Positions 7,339-15,169 of a DNA stretch of 41,787 nt are shown one piece after another (position 1 is the stretch's first letter; every line of letters starts with the position of its first letter). The notes beneath the pieces are model-generated. The model was not told the DNA's origin. It made no database searches and saw nothing but the letters and a program-made list of their open reading frames with translations. The stretch spans positions 1 to 41,787 of the forward strand of contig NZ_CAKKLY010000043.1 of NCBI RefSeq assembly GCF_918698095.1, given 5' to 3'. This stretch comes from Arthrobacter sp. Bi83. GTDB taxonomy: Bacteria > Actinomycetota > Actinomycetes > Actinomycetales > Micrococcaceae. The position numbers were made by a program, and so were the translations under genes.

Positions 7339-8273
7339 ATTCTGAAAGTGTGACCACTCCCGAAACGTACACCGAAGCACACGCCGCAGAAACCACCGGC
7401 CACGGTGACATCTCGGTCGGCGTCGCAGGCAGCGGCGACTCGTCTGCCAGCGCCACCCGCATCACGCCGGGCAATGCGCTCCGCCCGGAGGACATCGCGC
7501 TCGAGGTCCGCACCGGCCTGGTGAAGCCCTCGGAAGATGCTGCCGAGTACGCCCTGCGCCTCGGGGACGACGCCCTCATCCTCGCCCAGCGCCTGGGCCA
7601 CTGGATCTCCCGCGCCCCAGAACTGGAGGAGGACGTGGCCCTGGGCAACATCGCCCTGGACCAGCTGGGCCACGCACGCTCGTTCCTCAGCTACGCCGCC
7701 GGCCTGGACGAGAAGAGCGAGGACGATCTCGCCTACTTCCGCCGCGAGCACGAGTTCCGCTCGGCCCACCTGTTCGAGCAGCCCAACGGGGACTTCGCGG
7801 TCACCATCGCCCGCCAGTTCGTGGTGAGCTACTACCAGTTCGAGCTGTACAGCCGGTTGACCCAGTCCACGGACGCCACGCTCGCCGCCATCTCCGCCAA
7901 GGCCGTGAAGGAAGTGGACTACCACCGCGACCACAGCGCCCAGTGGATCCTCCGTCTGGCCCTCGGCACCGAGGAGTCCCGGGCCAGGATCATCCACGGC
8001 CTCAAGCTCATCTGGCCGTACGTGGGCGAGCTCTTCGTGGATGACGAGCTGACCCACCGCCTGGCTGAAGCCGGCACCGCCGTCGAACCTTCCAGCCTGA
8101 AGGCGGACTTTGACCGCCTCACCGGCGAGATCCTCACCGAGGCCGAGCTGGAGGTTCCGCAGGTGCCGTTCGCACCGGGCGGCGGCCGCCGCGGCAAGCA
8201 CTCCGAACACCTCGGCTACATCCTCGCCGAGATGCAGGTGCTGGCCCGGGAGCATCCCGGAGCAAGCTGGTGA
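7335..8273 (+). CDS. paaC: 1,2-phenylacetyl-CoA epoxidase structural subunit PaaC
   Basis: This 312-residue ferritin-like protein pairs with PaaA as the non-catalytic structural subunit of the epoxidase. The family sequence begins near residue 60 (EDAAEYALRLGDDALILAQ) and includes GHWISRAPELEEDVALGNI, DQLGHARSF and the KEVDYHRDHSAQW segment. The first 55-60 residues (Thr/Ser/Ala-rich) are an extension not seen in the E. coli protein of about 248 residues, but unlike PaaB it shows no repeat core. The start is GTG at 7335, overlapping the paaB stop. The last codons overlap the paaD GTG at 8270. Confidence 0.95.
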   Translation: MNSESVTTPETYTEAHAAETTGHGDISVGVAGSGDSSASATRITPGNALRPEDIALEVRTGLVKPSEDAAEYALRLGDDALILAQRLGHWISRAPELEEDVALGNIALDQLGHARSFLSYAAGLDEKSEDDLAYFRREHEFRSAHLFEQPNGDFAVTIARQFVVSYYQFELYSRLTQSTDATLAAISAKAVKEVDYHRDHSAQWILRLALGTEESRARIIHGLKLIWPYVGELFVDDELTHRLAEAGTAVEPSSLKADFDRLTGEILTEAELEVPQVPFAPGGGRRGKHSEHLGYILAEMQVLAREHPGASW

Positions 8274-8821
8274 CCGCCGTGTACGTTCAGGAACCGGGCA
8301 CCCGGATGGCGGAGGTCAGCGCCGAGCAGAAGGCGTGGGCCGTCGCCGCCACGGTGTGCGATCCGGAAATCCCGGTGCTCAGCATTGAGGATCTGGGGAT
8401 CCTGCGCAGCGTCCGGCTGTTCGACGACGGCGGGCTGGTGCCCGCTGTCCAGGTCACCATCACGCCGACGTACTCGGGCTGCCCCGCGATGGACGCCATC
8501 CGCGACGACCTCAAGGCCGCGTTCCGCAAGGAGGGCTACCCCAGCGTCCACGTGGAACTGGTGCTCGCCCCGGCCTGGACCACGGACTGGATGACGGACG
8601 CCGGCAAGGCCAAGCTGCAGGAGTACGGCATCGCCCCTCCCAGTGGCCGCGCCGCCGCCGGCGGACACTCCGGCCCCGTAAGGCTGAGTCTGGCCGTGAA
8701 ATGCCCGCAGTGCTCGTCGCTGAACACCAAGGAACTCACCCGCTTCGGTTCCACCTCCTGCAAGGCGCTGTACGTCTGCCAGGACTGCAAGGAACCGTTC
8801 GACTACTTCAAAGTCCTGTAA
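8270..8821 (+). CDS. paaD: Phenylacetate catabolism protein PaaD (MIP18 family, Fe-S maturation)
   Basis: This 183-residue protein has an N-terminal MIP18/DUF59 domain with DPEIPVLSIEDLGIL (31-45) and TPTYSGCPA (C71). The C-terminal zinc-ribbon-like tail has C145-P-x-C148 and C170-x-x-C173, plus C164. PaaD is required for epoxidase activity and is thought to help assemble its metal centres, probably the reductase [2Fe-2S] cluster. GTG 8270 overlaps the paaC stop, and paaE starts 10 bases after the stop. Length matches actinobacterial PaaD; E. coli PaaD is a little shorter. Confidence 0.94.
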   Translation: MTAVYVQEPGTRMAEVSAEQKAWAVAATVCDPEIPVLSIEDLGILRSVRLFDDGGLVPAVQVTITPTYSGCPAMDAIRDDLKAAFRKEGYPSVHVELVLAPAWTTDWMTDAGKAKLQEYGIAPPSGRAAAGGHSGPVRLSLAVKCPQCSSLNTKELTRFGSTSCKALYVCQDCKEPFDYFKVL

Positions 8822-8831
8822 GGAATCTCCC

Positions 8832-10070
8832 ATGCCCGTTGTCCGCCAGACCGCCGCCGAATCGGCGCAGGCCACCGGCCGCCGTCGTCCGTCCTTTCAC
8901 ACCCTCACCGTCGGGGAGGTGCGCCGGCTCACCGAGGACGCCATCGAGGTGACCTTCGCGGTGCCGGCCGAACTGGCCGGCCAGTTCGACTACCTGCCGG
9001 GCCAGTATGTGGCCCTGCGCACCACGCTGCCGGATGAGAACGGCGAGCCCAAGGAAATCCGGCGCAGCTACTCCATCTGTGCTGAACCGCGGAGCTTCGC
9101 GGACGGCACCAGCGAGATCCGGGTGGCCGTCAAAAAGGACCTGGGCGGGCTGTTCTCCACGTGGGCGAACGCCGAACTGAAGGCCGGGGACACCCTGGAC
9201 GTGATGAGCCCCATGGGCGCGTTCGTCTCCAAGCACGGCAGGGACGGCCAGGCAATGGAGCAGAACGTGATGAACTCCATGAACCGCCCGCAGCAGATGG
9301 CAAGCGAGCTGGCGGGGGAGCCGGGCAGCTTCGTGGCGATTGCCGCGGGCTCGGGCATCACCCCGGTGATCGCGATCGCGCGCACGCTGCTGGCAGCGAA
9401 CCAGGAGACCAGGTTCGACCTGATCTACGCCAACAAGGCGGCCATGGACGTGATGTTCCTGGAGGAGCTCGCGGACCTGAAGGACAGGTACCCGTCGCGC
9501 CTGGCGCTGCACCACGTGCTGTCCCGCGAGCAGCGGATCGCGCCGCTGCTGAGCGGCAGGATCGACGCCGAGAAGCTCCGGGCGCTGCTGGGCACCGCCA
9601 TCCACGCGGACGACGTGGACGAATGGTTCCTGTGCGGGCCGTTCGAACTGGTGCAGCTGTGCCGGGACACCCTGGCGGAGCGCGGCGTGAAGCCGGAGCA
9701 TGTGCGCTTCGAGCTGTTCACCTCCGGCAAGCCGGACCGGCCCGAGGGCAACGCCGGCCGTCCCGTCATCGAGGACGAGTCCAAGGAGACGTACAAGATC
9801 ACGTTCACGCTGGACGGCCTGCAGGGCGACGTGGCCAGCCCCACGCACGCCCGAGAGTCCATCCTCAACGCGGCGCTGCGGGTCCGCCCGGACGTGCCGT
9901 TCGCGTGCGCCGGGGGAGTGTGCGGCACGTGCCGCGCCAAAGTGGTCACCGGCACCGTGACCATGGACGAAAACTACGCGCTGGAGCAGGATGAACTGGA
10001 CAAGGGCTACGTCCTGACCTGCCAGTCCCACCCGACGAGCAAAGAAGTCACAGTCGACTTCGACGTATAG
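8832..10070 (+). CDS. paaE: 1,2-phenylacetyl-CoA epoxidase reductase subunit PaaE
   Basis: This 412-residue reductase passes electrons from NADPH through FAD and a [2Fe-2S] cluster to the PaaA diiron site. The FAD motif RSYS is at 78-81. The NAD-binding domain begins at about residue 165 (AAGSGITPVIAIARTLL), with the CGPFEL motif near 264. The C-terminal plant-type ferredoxin domain has cluster cysteines C359, C364, C367 (CAGGVCGTC) and C397. The protein is longer than the roughly 356-residue E. coli one, mainly because of a Met/Asn/Gln-rich insertion at about 131-164 between the FAD and NAD domains (SKHGRDGQAMEQ onward). It lies 10 bases after paaD, with GGAATC ahead of the ATG. Confidence 0.95.
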   Translation: MPVVRQTAAESAQATGRRRPSFHTLTVGEVRRLTEDAIEVTFAVPAELAGQFDYLPGQYVALRTTLPDENGEPKEIRRSYSICAEPRSFADGTSEIRVAVKKDLGGLFSTWANAELKAGDTLDVMSPMGAFVSKHGRDGQAMEQNVMNSMNRPQQMASELAGEPGSFVAIAAGSGITPVIAIARTLLAANQETRFDLIYANKAAMDVMFLEELADLKDRYPSRLALHHVLSREQRIAPLLSGRIDAEKLRALLGTAIHADDVDEWFLCGPFELVQLCRDTLAERGVKPEHVRFELFTSGKPDRPEGNAGRPVIEDESKETYKITFTLDGLQGDVASPTHARESILNAALRVRPDVPFACAGGVCGTCRAKVVTGTVTMDENYALEQDELDKGYVLTCQSHPTSKEVTVDFDV

Positions 10071-10107
10071 GTCTTGCCGAACATCCGGTCTCAACTCTAG
10101 GAGCCCC

Positions 10108-10887
10108 ATGATCTCCCTCTCCATCGCCAACGGCATCGCCGAAGTCGTCCTCAACGCCCCGTACAAGCTGAACTCCCTGGACGAGCAGGCGCTCAGGGAT
10201 TTAACACAGGCGTACGACGACGCCGCTGCCGCCGCCTCGCGCGGTGAGGTGCGGGCGCTGCTGCTCAGGGGAGAGGGCCGCGCCTTCTGCGCGGGCCGGG
10301 ACATCGCCGGCGTGACGCCGGAGAGTGACGACGCCGAGGCGTACCTGGGCGGCCTGGTGCAGCCGCTGCTGCAGAAGATGAGCTCGTTCCCCGCACCGAC
10401 GTTCGCGGCCGCCCAGGGTGCCTGCCTGGGCGTGGGCCTGGGCCTGCTGCTGGCGACGGACGTGGTGTACGTGGCGGAGAACGCGAAGTTCGGCTCGCCC
10501 TTCGCCAAGCTGGGAGCCACGCTGGACTCGGGCGGCCACTGGTACTTCACCGAGCGGCTGGGCATGCACCGCACGCTGGACCTGATCTACACCGCCGAAC
10601 TGATGAGCGGAGCCGAGGCCGTCGCGAAGGGGATGTTCAGCCGCGCGATGCCGGCGGACGAACTGCTCGAGTCAACACGTGCGATCGTGGCGAAGGTGGC
10701 AACGGGTGCAACGGGTGCGTTCAAGGCGAGCAAGGAGCTGGTGGCGCACATCCGCGACCAGCGCCTGGGCCTGTGGACTTCGATGCAGGAAGAGAATTCG
10801 GAGCAGGCGAGGCTCTGCAAGAGCGAGGACTACGTCGAGGGCTTCCTTGCGTTCCAAGAGAAGCGCGAGCCCAAATTCGCTGGTTGA
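10108..10887 (+). CDS. paaG: Enoyl-CoA hydratase/isomerase, PaaG-like ring-1,2-epoxyphenylacetyl-CoA isomerase
   Basis: This 259-residue crotonase-fold protein lies 37 bp after paaE, with TAGGAG before the ATG. The oxyanion-hole regions are FCAGRDI (60-66) and GACLGVGLGL (104-113). The acid position near residue 140 is Asp in TLDSGG, as in PaaG isomerases, where hydratases have Glu. That and the operon context favour the isomerase that converts the ring epoxide to oxepin-CoA, rather than the PaaF hydratase. Its stop codon (10885-10887) lies inside a genomic repeat, so the last residues (KFAG) are followed at once by repeat DNA. The paa genes for the ligase, ring hydrolase and beta-oxidation steps are absent from this window. 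Confidence 0.82.
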   Translation: MISLSIANGIAEVVLNAPYKLNSLDEQALRDLTQAYDDAAAAASRGEVRALLLRGEGRAFCAGRDIAGVTPESDDAEAYLGGLVQPLLQKMSSFPAPTFAAAQGACLGVGLGLLLATDVVYVAENAKFGSPFAKLGATLDSGGHWYFTERLGMHRTLDLIYTAELMSGAEAVAKGMFSRAMPADELLESTRAIVAKVATGATGAFKASKELVAHIRDQRLGLWTSMQEENSEQARLCKSEDYVEGFLAFQEKREPKFAG

Positions 10888-10926
10888 GCTTGTCGAACCC
10901 TACCGCCGGTTGAGCTTGTCGAAACC
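10882..10926. repeat. Pair of REP-like direct repeats between convergent genes
   Basis: GGTTGAGCTTGTCGAA at 10882-10897 is repeated at 10908-10926 as GGTTGAGCTTGTCGAAACC, 26 bp apart. The copies have the same orientation. The first supplies the TGA stop of the paaG-like gene. On the other strand, the second encodes the last residues of the VanZ-like protein (GGFDKLNRR), and the DNA between the copies supplies its TAG. Confidence 0.88.
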
Positions 10927-11358
10927 ACCCTGCCGCAACCACTCCTCAAGCACACCCAAAACCCAAAGCCCCAACATCGCGCCCGCCGTATTAGCAATGA
11001 TATCCATCGCACTCGGGAACCTGTCATGCAGAAAGAGCTGCTGCCCTAACTCCATGCAGCAGGACGCCGCGAATCCGGCCAGGACAATCCGCCCGCGGTG
11101 GAAAGTCGGAAATGCCAACGCGGCGAGGACTCCGATCGGGGAAAACATGAGGATGTTGGACGAAAATTCCACGAAGTTGTAGTTGATCAACTCCGGAAGT
11201 CCAGCTGTGTGGAGCGCAAATAGCACCATCTGCAGGCGGCCCGCGACCGGCCGATCGACGGGCGTGGGCCAGAACGCCACGAGAGCAAGCCCAGCCAGGT
11301 AGATGGCCAGCAGCACGCGTGCGGAAAGCACTGCTCCCGCATGACTCCATTTCCCCAT
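10900..11358 (-). CDS. VanZ-like membrane protein
   Basis: This protein has four hydrophobic segments and the VanZ-family pattern NFVEFSSNILMFSPIG followed by a conserved FP and a helix with CCMELGQQL. A short segment, SAMDIIANTAGAMLGL, typical of the family's last helix, comes near the end. The frame is open back to a TTG at 11424, but ATG 11358 (152 residues) places the first membrane helix sensibly, and a promoter-like TATTCT lies just upstream. No strong ribosome site is visible. VanZ homologues lower teicoplanin susceptibility by an unknown mechanism; here drug resistance should not be assumed. The final residues FDKLNRR and the stop are supplied by a genomic repeat, so the native C terminus may have been replaced or extended. 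Confidence 0.8.
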   Translation of the reverse strand: MGKWSHAGAVLSARVLLAIYLAGLALVAFWPTPVDRPVAGRLQMVLFALHTAGLPELINYNFVEFSSNILMFSPIGVLAALAFPTFHRGRIVLAGFAASCCMELGQQLFLHDRFPSAMDIIANTAGAMLGLWVLGVLEEWLRQGGFDKLNRR

Positions 11359-11445
11359 ACACACGAACTTACGCGAGCCTAGAATAGGGCCGAAATCTGC
11401 GGTCCAAGATTTCGCTTTTGGCAAGTCAATTTATAAGGTTCTCTC

Positions 11446-12339
11446 ATGCAAACATTGGGGAAATCAGTTCGTAAGGCCGTCATTCCTGCAGCAGGCTTGG
11501 GGACGCGCTTCCTGCCGGCCACCAAGGCGATGCCGAAAGAAATGCTGCCGGTTGTCGATGCACCGGCCATCCAGTACGTCGTCGAGGAAGCTGTAGCAGC
11601 TGGCCTGACCGACGTCCTGATGATCACTGGCCGCAACAAGCGGGCCCTGGAGGATCACTTCGACCGCGCTCCTGCGCTTGAGCGCACCTTGGAACTCAAG
11701 GGCGATCAGACCCGCCTGGATGCCGTCCAGCACGCCTCCGGTCTGGGACCCATCCACTATGTGCGTCAGGGTGAGCCGAAGGGTCTGGGCCACGCGGTCC
11801 TGTGCGGCCGTCAGCACGTCGGAGAGGAGCCCTTTGCTGTCCTGCTAGGTGACGACCTGATCGACGAGCGGGACGAGCTTCTGACGACGATGATGGACGT
11901 CCAGGCTAAGACGGGTGGCTCGGTGATCGCACTGATCGAGGTAGAGCCGTCCCAGATTAGTGCTTACGGCTGCGCTGATATCTCGGCAATCGCTGGCGAG
12001 GACTATGTCCGGGTCAACAGTCTTGTGGAGAAGCCGTCCGTTGATGAGGCTCCATCGAACCTAGCAATCATAGGCCGCTACGTGCTGCACCCGGCCGTGT
12101 TCGATGTCTTAGAGACGACGGAACCAGGCCGCGGCGGTGAGATCCAGCTGACGGACGCTCTGCAGACACTGGCGGCCAGCGAGGGGGAGGGCTCCGGTGT
12201 TTACGGCGTCGTCTTCCGCGGCCGGCGCTATGACACCGGCGACAAGCTCAGCTACCTGAAGGCCGTGATTACGTTGGCGTCGGAACGCGCGGAATTCGGG
12301 GAAGACCTGAAGTCTTGGATGAAGGAATTCAACGGCTAG
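11446..12339 (+). CDS. galU: UTP--glucose-1-phosphate uridylyltransferase GalU
   Basis: This 297-residue nucleotidyltransferase makes UDP-glucose from UTP and glucose 1-phosphate. The signature motif AAGLGTRFLPATKAMPKEML sits at about 15-34. DDLIDE follows in the metal/nucleotide region, with VEKPSVDEAPSNLAIIGRY in the sugar-binding half. Length is normal. The ATG has AAGG seven bases upstream. It is transcribed towards, but opposite to, the polysaccharide genes and is closed by a clear intrinsic terminator. UDP-glucose is the substrate of Ugd encoded 3 kb away, so GalU probably feeds the exopolysaccharide as well as housekeeping needs. Confidence 0.96.
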   Translation: MQTLGKSVRKAVIPAAGLGTRFLPATKAMPKEMLPVVDAPAIQYVVEEAVAAGLTDVLMITGRNKRALEDHFDRAPALERTLELKGDQTRLDAVQHASGLGPIHYVRQGEPKGLGHAVLCGRQHVGEEPFAVLLGDDLIDERDELLTTMMDVQAKTGGSVIALIEVEPSQISAYGCADISAIAGEDYVRVNSLVEKPSVDEAPSNLAIIGRYVLHPAVFDVLETTEPGRGGEIQLTDALQTLAASEGEGSGVYGVVFRGRRYDTGDKLSYLKAVITLASERAEFGEDLKSWMKEFNG

Positions 12340-12358
12340 TCCAAGAGATCCAACGAAG

Positions 12359-12393
12359 AATGCCCGGTGCTAATCTAGCGGCGGGCATTTTTT
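12359..12393 (+). terminator. Intrinsic terminator of galU
   Basis: AATGCCCG (12359-12366) pairs with CGGGCATT (12382-12389) over a 15-nt loop and runs into six T residues (12388-12393), 20 bp after the galU stop. Confidence 0.85.
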
Positions 12394-12428
12394 GCATGGT
12401 GGCACGGTCGTGTATGGAAGGAAAAGCA

Positions 12429-12471
12429 AGAGGCGGTTGATTCTCCGGAATCCGGAGAATCAACCGCCTCT
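12429..12471 (-). terminator. Perfect 21-bp inverted repeat, terminator of the minus-strand surface-protein gene
   Basis: The arms 12429-12449 and 12451-12471 are perfect reverse complements around a single central base. Read on the minus strand, the stem is followed by TGCTTTTCC, a modest T tract, 23 bp beyond the stop of the LAxTG protein. The very long perfect stem could also stop read-through from galU. Confidence 0.8.
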
Positions 12472-12493
12472 CGTAGAGCCTTGTACCTAGTGC

Positions 12494-13123
12494 TTATGCG
12501 GAAGCATCAGCGTTTGCACGGCGGCGAACTACAACCACCGAAGCAGCGCCAGCTACCAGTGCGCCGCCACCGACGAGCGACCACAGGATGAGGCTGGAGT
12601 CAGCACCGGTGTTGGCCAGGCCAGCGGCGCTTCCGTTGGCGCCGGAGTTGGAAAGGCCGGTGCCCGTGCCGGTGCCCGTGCCGGTACCCGTGCCGGTACC
12701 CGTTGCGGCACCTGCGACGGTTACACTCTGTGACACTGAGTGCGTGGCGCTGGTGGCCGTCAGCGTGTAGGTTCCCGGTTCGCTCAGGCTAAGCGGGAAT
12801 GCGAAGGATCCGTCAGCGGCTGCGGTTGTGGTGAAAGTCTGAGGAGCAGCCAATACGTTGATCTTGGTCGGGACGGCCATGCTGGCGCCGCCCGAGATTC
12901 CACCCAGTGCCTGCGGAGTGCTGGTGATGGTGATGGTGATGGTGATGGTTTCGCCGGCAAGGAAGCCGGTGCCCGAGAAAGTGAATACCTGGCCCGGAGT
13001 GACCGTCCCATCTGAGACGGTTCCCGAACCGCCCGGTGCCGGGTAAGTGGCGGCCATGGCGGGTACAGCGCCGGTGAGTGCGATGGTGCCTGCAAGCGCG
13101 AGCGCAGCAATAGACTTCTTCAA
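12494..13123 (-). CDS. LAxTG-anchored surface protein (class E sortase substrate)
   Basis: This 209-residue secreted protein starts at TTG 13123 behind AGGGGG. Signal peptide 1-24 ends AMA, with cleavage before ATYP. An Ig-like/beta domain (about 30-140) follows, then a Gly-Thr linker of repeated GT dipeptides (about 143-156). The sorting signal is LANTG at 169-173, a hydrophobic helix and an RRR tail. LAxTG is the class E sortase motif of high-GC actinobacteria, so the protein should be covalently attached to peptidoglycan. Both the TITITIT strand and the GT linker are encoded by 6-bp DNA tandem repeats. No sortase gene is in the window. It is the last minus-strand gene of the polysaccharide region, but a gap of 168 bp makes a separate promoter likely. 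Confidence 0.85.
   Translation of the reverse strand: MKKSIAALALAGTIALTGAVPAMAATYPAPGGSGTVSDGTVTPGQVFTFSGTGFLAGETITITITITSTPQALGGISGGASMAVPTKINVLAAPQTFTTTAAADGSFAFPLSLSEPGTYTLTATSATHSVSQSVTVAGAATGTGTGTGTGTGTGTGLSNSGANGSAAGLANTGADSSLILWSLVGGGALVAGAASVVVVRRRANADASA
12655..12710. repeat. GTGCCG/GTACCC-type 6-bp tandem repeats encoding the Gly-Thr linker
   Basis: About eight imperfect hexamers of the form GTGCCG/GTGCCC/GTACCC run in tandem and encode alternating Gly-Thr on the minus strand. A second hexamer run, GGTGAT repeated four to five times at about 12924-12950, encodes the TITITIT stretch. Changes in copy number would keep the reading frame. Confidence 0.8.
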
Positions 13124-13291
13124 TTTGTCCCCCTGAGACCTTATAACACGGATGTCACATTATTGTGGAGATTCCCCATCCCCATGTGACCGTGGGGTGA
13201 ATCTCGTTGTCTTGCCCAAAGAGAGATTATCACCCCGGTGGGGGTGTCTCCAAAGTGAATCCAGACACTTTACATACTGTTAATGAGTTGG

Positions 13292-15169
13292 CTACGGAGC
13301 CGGAACGCAATTCGTTGAAATCGTGTCCAAAACCACGTCCTTCAACGCCTGGACTGATGGCGTCACGGACAACTTCGGCTGTGTGTGCTGGACGATCTTG
13401 TCAAAAGTGAACTCGACAGTACTGCTCTGACCCGGGGCGAGCCGGATGGTGACGGAGCCTACCGGACGACCGCTGTGCCGATTGGACGCGAAACCTGTCT
13501 TCTTACCGGCCACGGACACGGTTTCGACGTTTGACTGGACGGGGCCGTAAGCGACGACGTTTGTTTGTACTGAACCTTCAGGAACTCCGAAGACGCCGCC
13601 CCCGGTCACGTATGAAGGTAGTGACGTTGCAGCATCCTTTGGTGCGGTGTTGGTGCTTGTGATGCGCACCTTGACCTGGGCATAACCGTCAGCGGTGCAT
13701 CCTGCGAAAAGCTGGGCGGTCCGCTTGACGTAGAAGTCCATTTTGGCGCCGGTGCCGTCATTGAAGTACGCACCGAATTGAGCTGGAGAGATGCTCGGGC
13801 CCGAGATGGAGCCGCTGACCGGATACTTCCAGATGACTGTCTGTTCTTTGCCGCTCTTCGACCATAGGAGTATCCGTCCCTCCGATGCTGCTTGCGTCAA
13901 TCTTTCAATGAGTCTTCTCCGGTCGCTTGAATCGTTAGAGACGGCGCTAAAGACTTTCTTGGCGACACTGGCGAAAAAGATATCCTGCATGGCCGGTTCA
14001 GGGATCGCACGGTACACATCAGAGAGGAGCGTTTTAACGACGTTCTTTCCGTTCAGCTCTGTTGGAAGCGCCACTCCCATCAACCGTTGGATTTCGGGAT
14101 CGTCTAACTTGATGGGGCCAGTGGCGTCCAAGATGTACCCGAGTGACACAGGATCGACTGAAATGACGCCATCGAGATGAGTTCCCATTTTCTGTTCCCA
14201 CATGGTGACGGCTGTGCTGGCGGATGTTGGGAAATCTGGGGTCAGGTTCACATCTTGCATGTACTTACCGATACGGGTCGAGTACAACTGACGCTGCTCA
14301 TCTTCAACGGGTACCACAGGAGACATCACACCCAACGCGCCAGCGGTGTTCTGCTCGCTGAGAGACAACTTTCCTTTGTCTACAGTCAGCACGGCCAAAG
14401 CCCCAGGGATCCCACCAGTCGCACGTGCCTCCGCATTGTTCTGGATCAGAAGAAGATATCGCCTTGGACCGTCTGCCCCCATCATGTCCGGAGCAACACT
14501 GGCAACATCGTTGGCTGCGTTCAAGCTAGAACGCAGTGACTCTAATTGCTCCCGGGCGTGTAACAAGGGATCGGCAATCTGCGGGAACAGCCCATCGGCA
14601 TTTATCTTGTTCAGGCGGTCCGAAGACTGGCTTACCGCTTGTGCCGCAGATGAAATCCTAGGTTGCGCCGTTTTCAGCGGTTTCAGGTCGACTCCTTCGC
14701 CACTGGGGGCGAGCGATTTCCAATCGAGTGATTGAAAGACATCTATAAGAGGGGCAGCCCCTAGCTGCGCTAGATCGTCAGCCGAAATGGCGATTTCCCT
14801 CGCCGCCTGAAAATTTCCCCCCACCCATGGGAATGTCCCTGCCAACGTCCATAGCGGATCGCTTGCATTATTTCGAGCAGCGGTGGTGTGAGTTTTTAAC
14901 GTTGCCAAGGTCCTGCCCGCCGCCTCCGCATCGTCCCTTAGAACGTCATCCTTGAGTTGCGGCAGTATGAGGCTCGCCGCTTCCAGGTGTGAGTTAACTT
15001 CTGATGCTTTTACCCCGAGCCATAGCGCGGCCGCGAGGCCTGCGGTCGCTGCGATGATTGCACACAGCGTGGCTATGAATATCCTTCGCCGCCGCCTACC
15101 CGGAGCAGCTGGGCCCTCGGGTCGCGTTGCGCTACTGGACCCATCGCTGTTCAATTTGGCAGAGGTCAC
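13292..15169 (-). CDS. DUF4012 domain protein, polysaccharide-locus membrane protein of unknown function
   Basis: This protein of about 625 residues has a short cytosolic N terminus with a Pro-Gly-Arg-rich stretch (GRRRRRIFIA), one transmembrane helix (about 28-53) and a long extracytoplasmic domain that matches DUF4012. That domain includes LLLIQNNAEARATGGIPGAL and GVISVDPVSLGYILDATGP, hallmarks of the family. The function is unknown, though family members recur in actinobacterial polysaccharide loci. GTG 15169 overlaps the ugd stop (GTGA), suggesting coupling; ATG 15196 and GTG 15211 upstream in the frame are alternatives. The extracellular orientation and position next to ugd and the initiating transferase suggest a role in assembling or attaching the polymer; this is inference. 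Confidence 0.85.
   Translation of the reverse strand: MTSAKLNSDGSSSATRPEGPAAPGRRRRRIFIATLCAIIAATAGLAAALWLGVKASEVNSHLEAASLILPQLKDDVLRDDAEAAGRTLATLKTHTTAARNNASDPLWTLAGTFPWVGGNFQAAREIAISADDLAQLGAAPLIDVFQSLDWKSLAPSGEGVDLKPLKTAQPRISSAAQAVSQSSDRLNKINADGLFPQIADPLLHAREQLESLRSSLNAANDVASVAPDMMGADGPRRYLLLIQNNAEARATGGIPGALAVLTVDKGKLSLSEQNTAGALGVMSPVVPVEDEQRQLYSTRIGKYMQDVNLTPDFPTSASTAVTMWEQKMGTHLDGVISVDPVSLGYILDATGPIKLDDPEIQRLMGVALPTELNGKNVVKTLLSDVYRAIPEPAMQDIFFASVAKKVFSAVSNDSSDRRRLIERLTQAASEGRILLWSKSGKEQTVIWKYPVSGSISGPSISPAQFGAYFNDGTGAKMDFYVKRTAQLFAGCTADGYAQVKVRITSTNTAPKDAATSLPSYVTGGGVFGVPEGSVQTNVVAYGPVQSNVETVSVAGKKTGFASNRHSGRPVGSVTIRLAPGQSSTVEFTFDKIVQHTQPKLSVTPSVQALKDVVLDTISTNCVPAP

Noticed and set aside
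8808..10574. 588-codon minus-strand open frame opposite paaE and the PaaG-like gene
   Set aside because: GC-skew shadow with no family match; the plus-strand genes have clear cofactor motifs and operon spacing.
13226..13280. Possible terminator or regulatory hairpins (CACCCC-CACC-GGGGTG and AAAGTG/CACTTT) after the DUF4012 gene
   Set aside because: Stems are only 6 bp and no T tract follows; they may be chance in a GC-rich gap.
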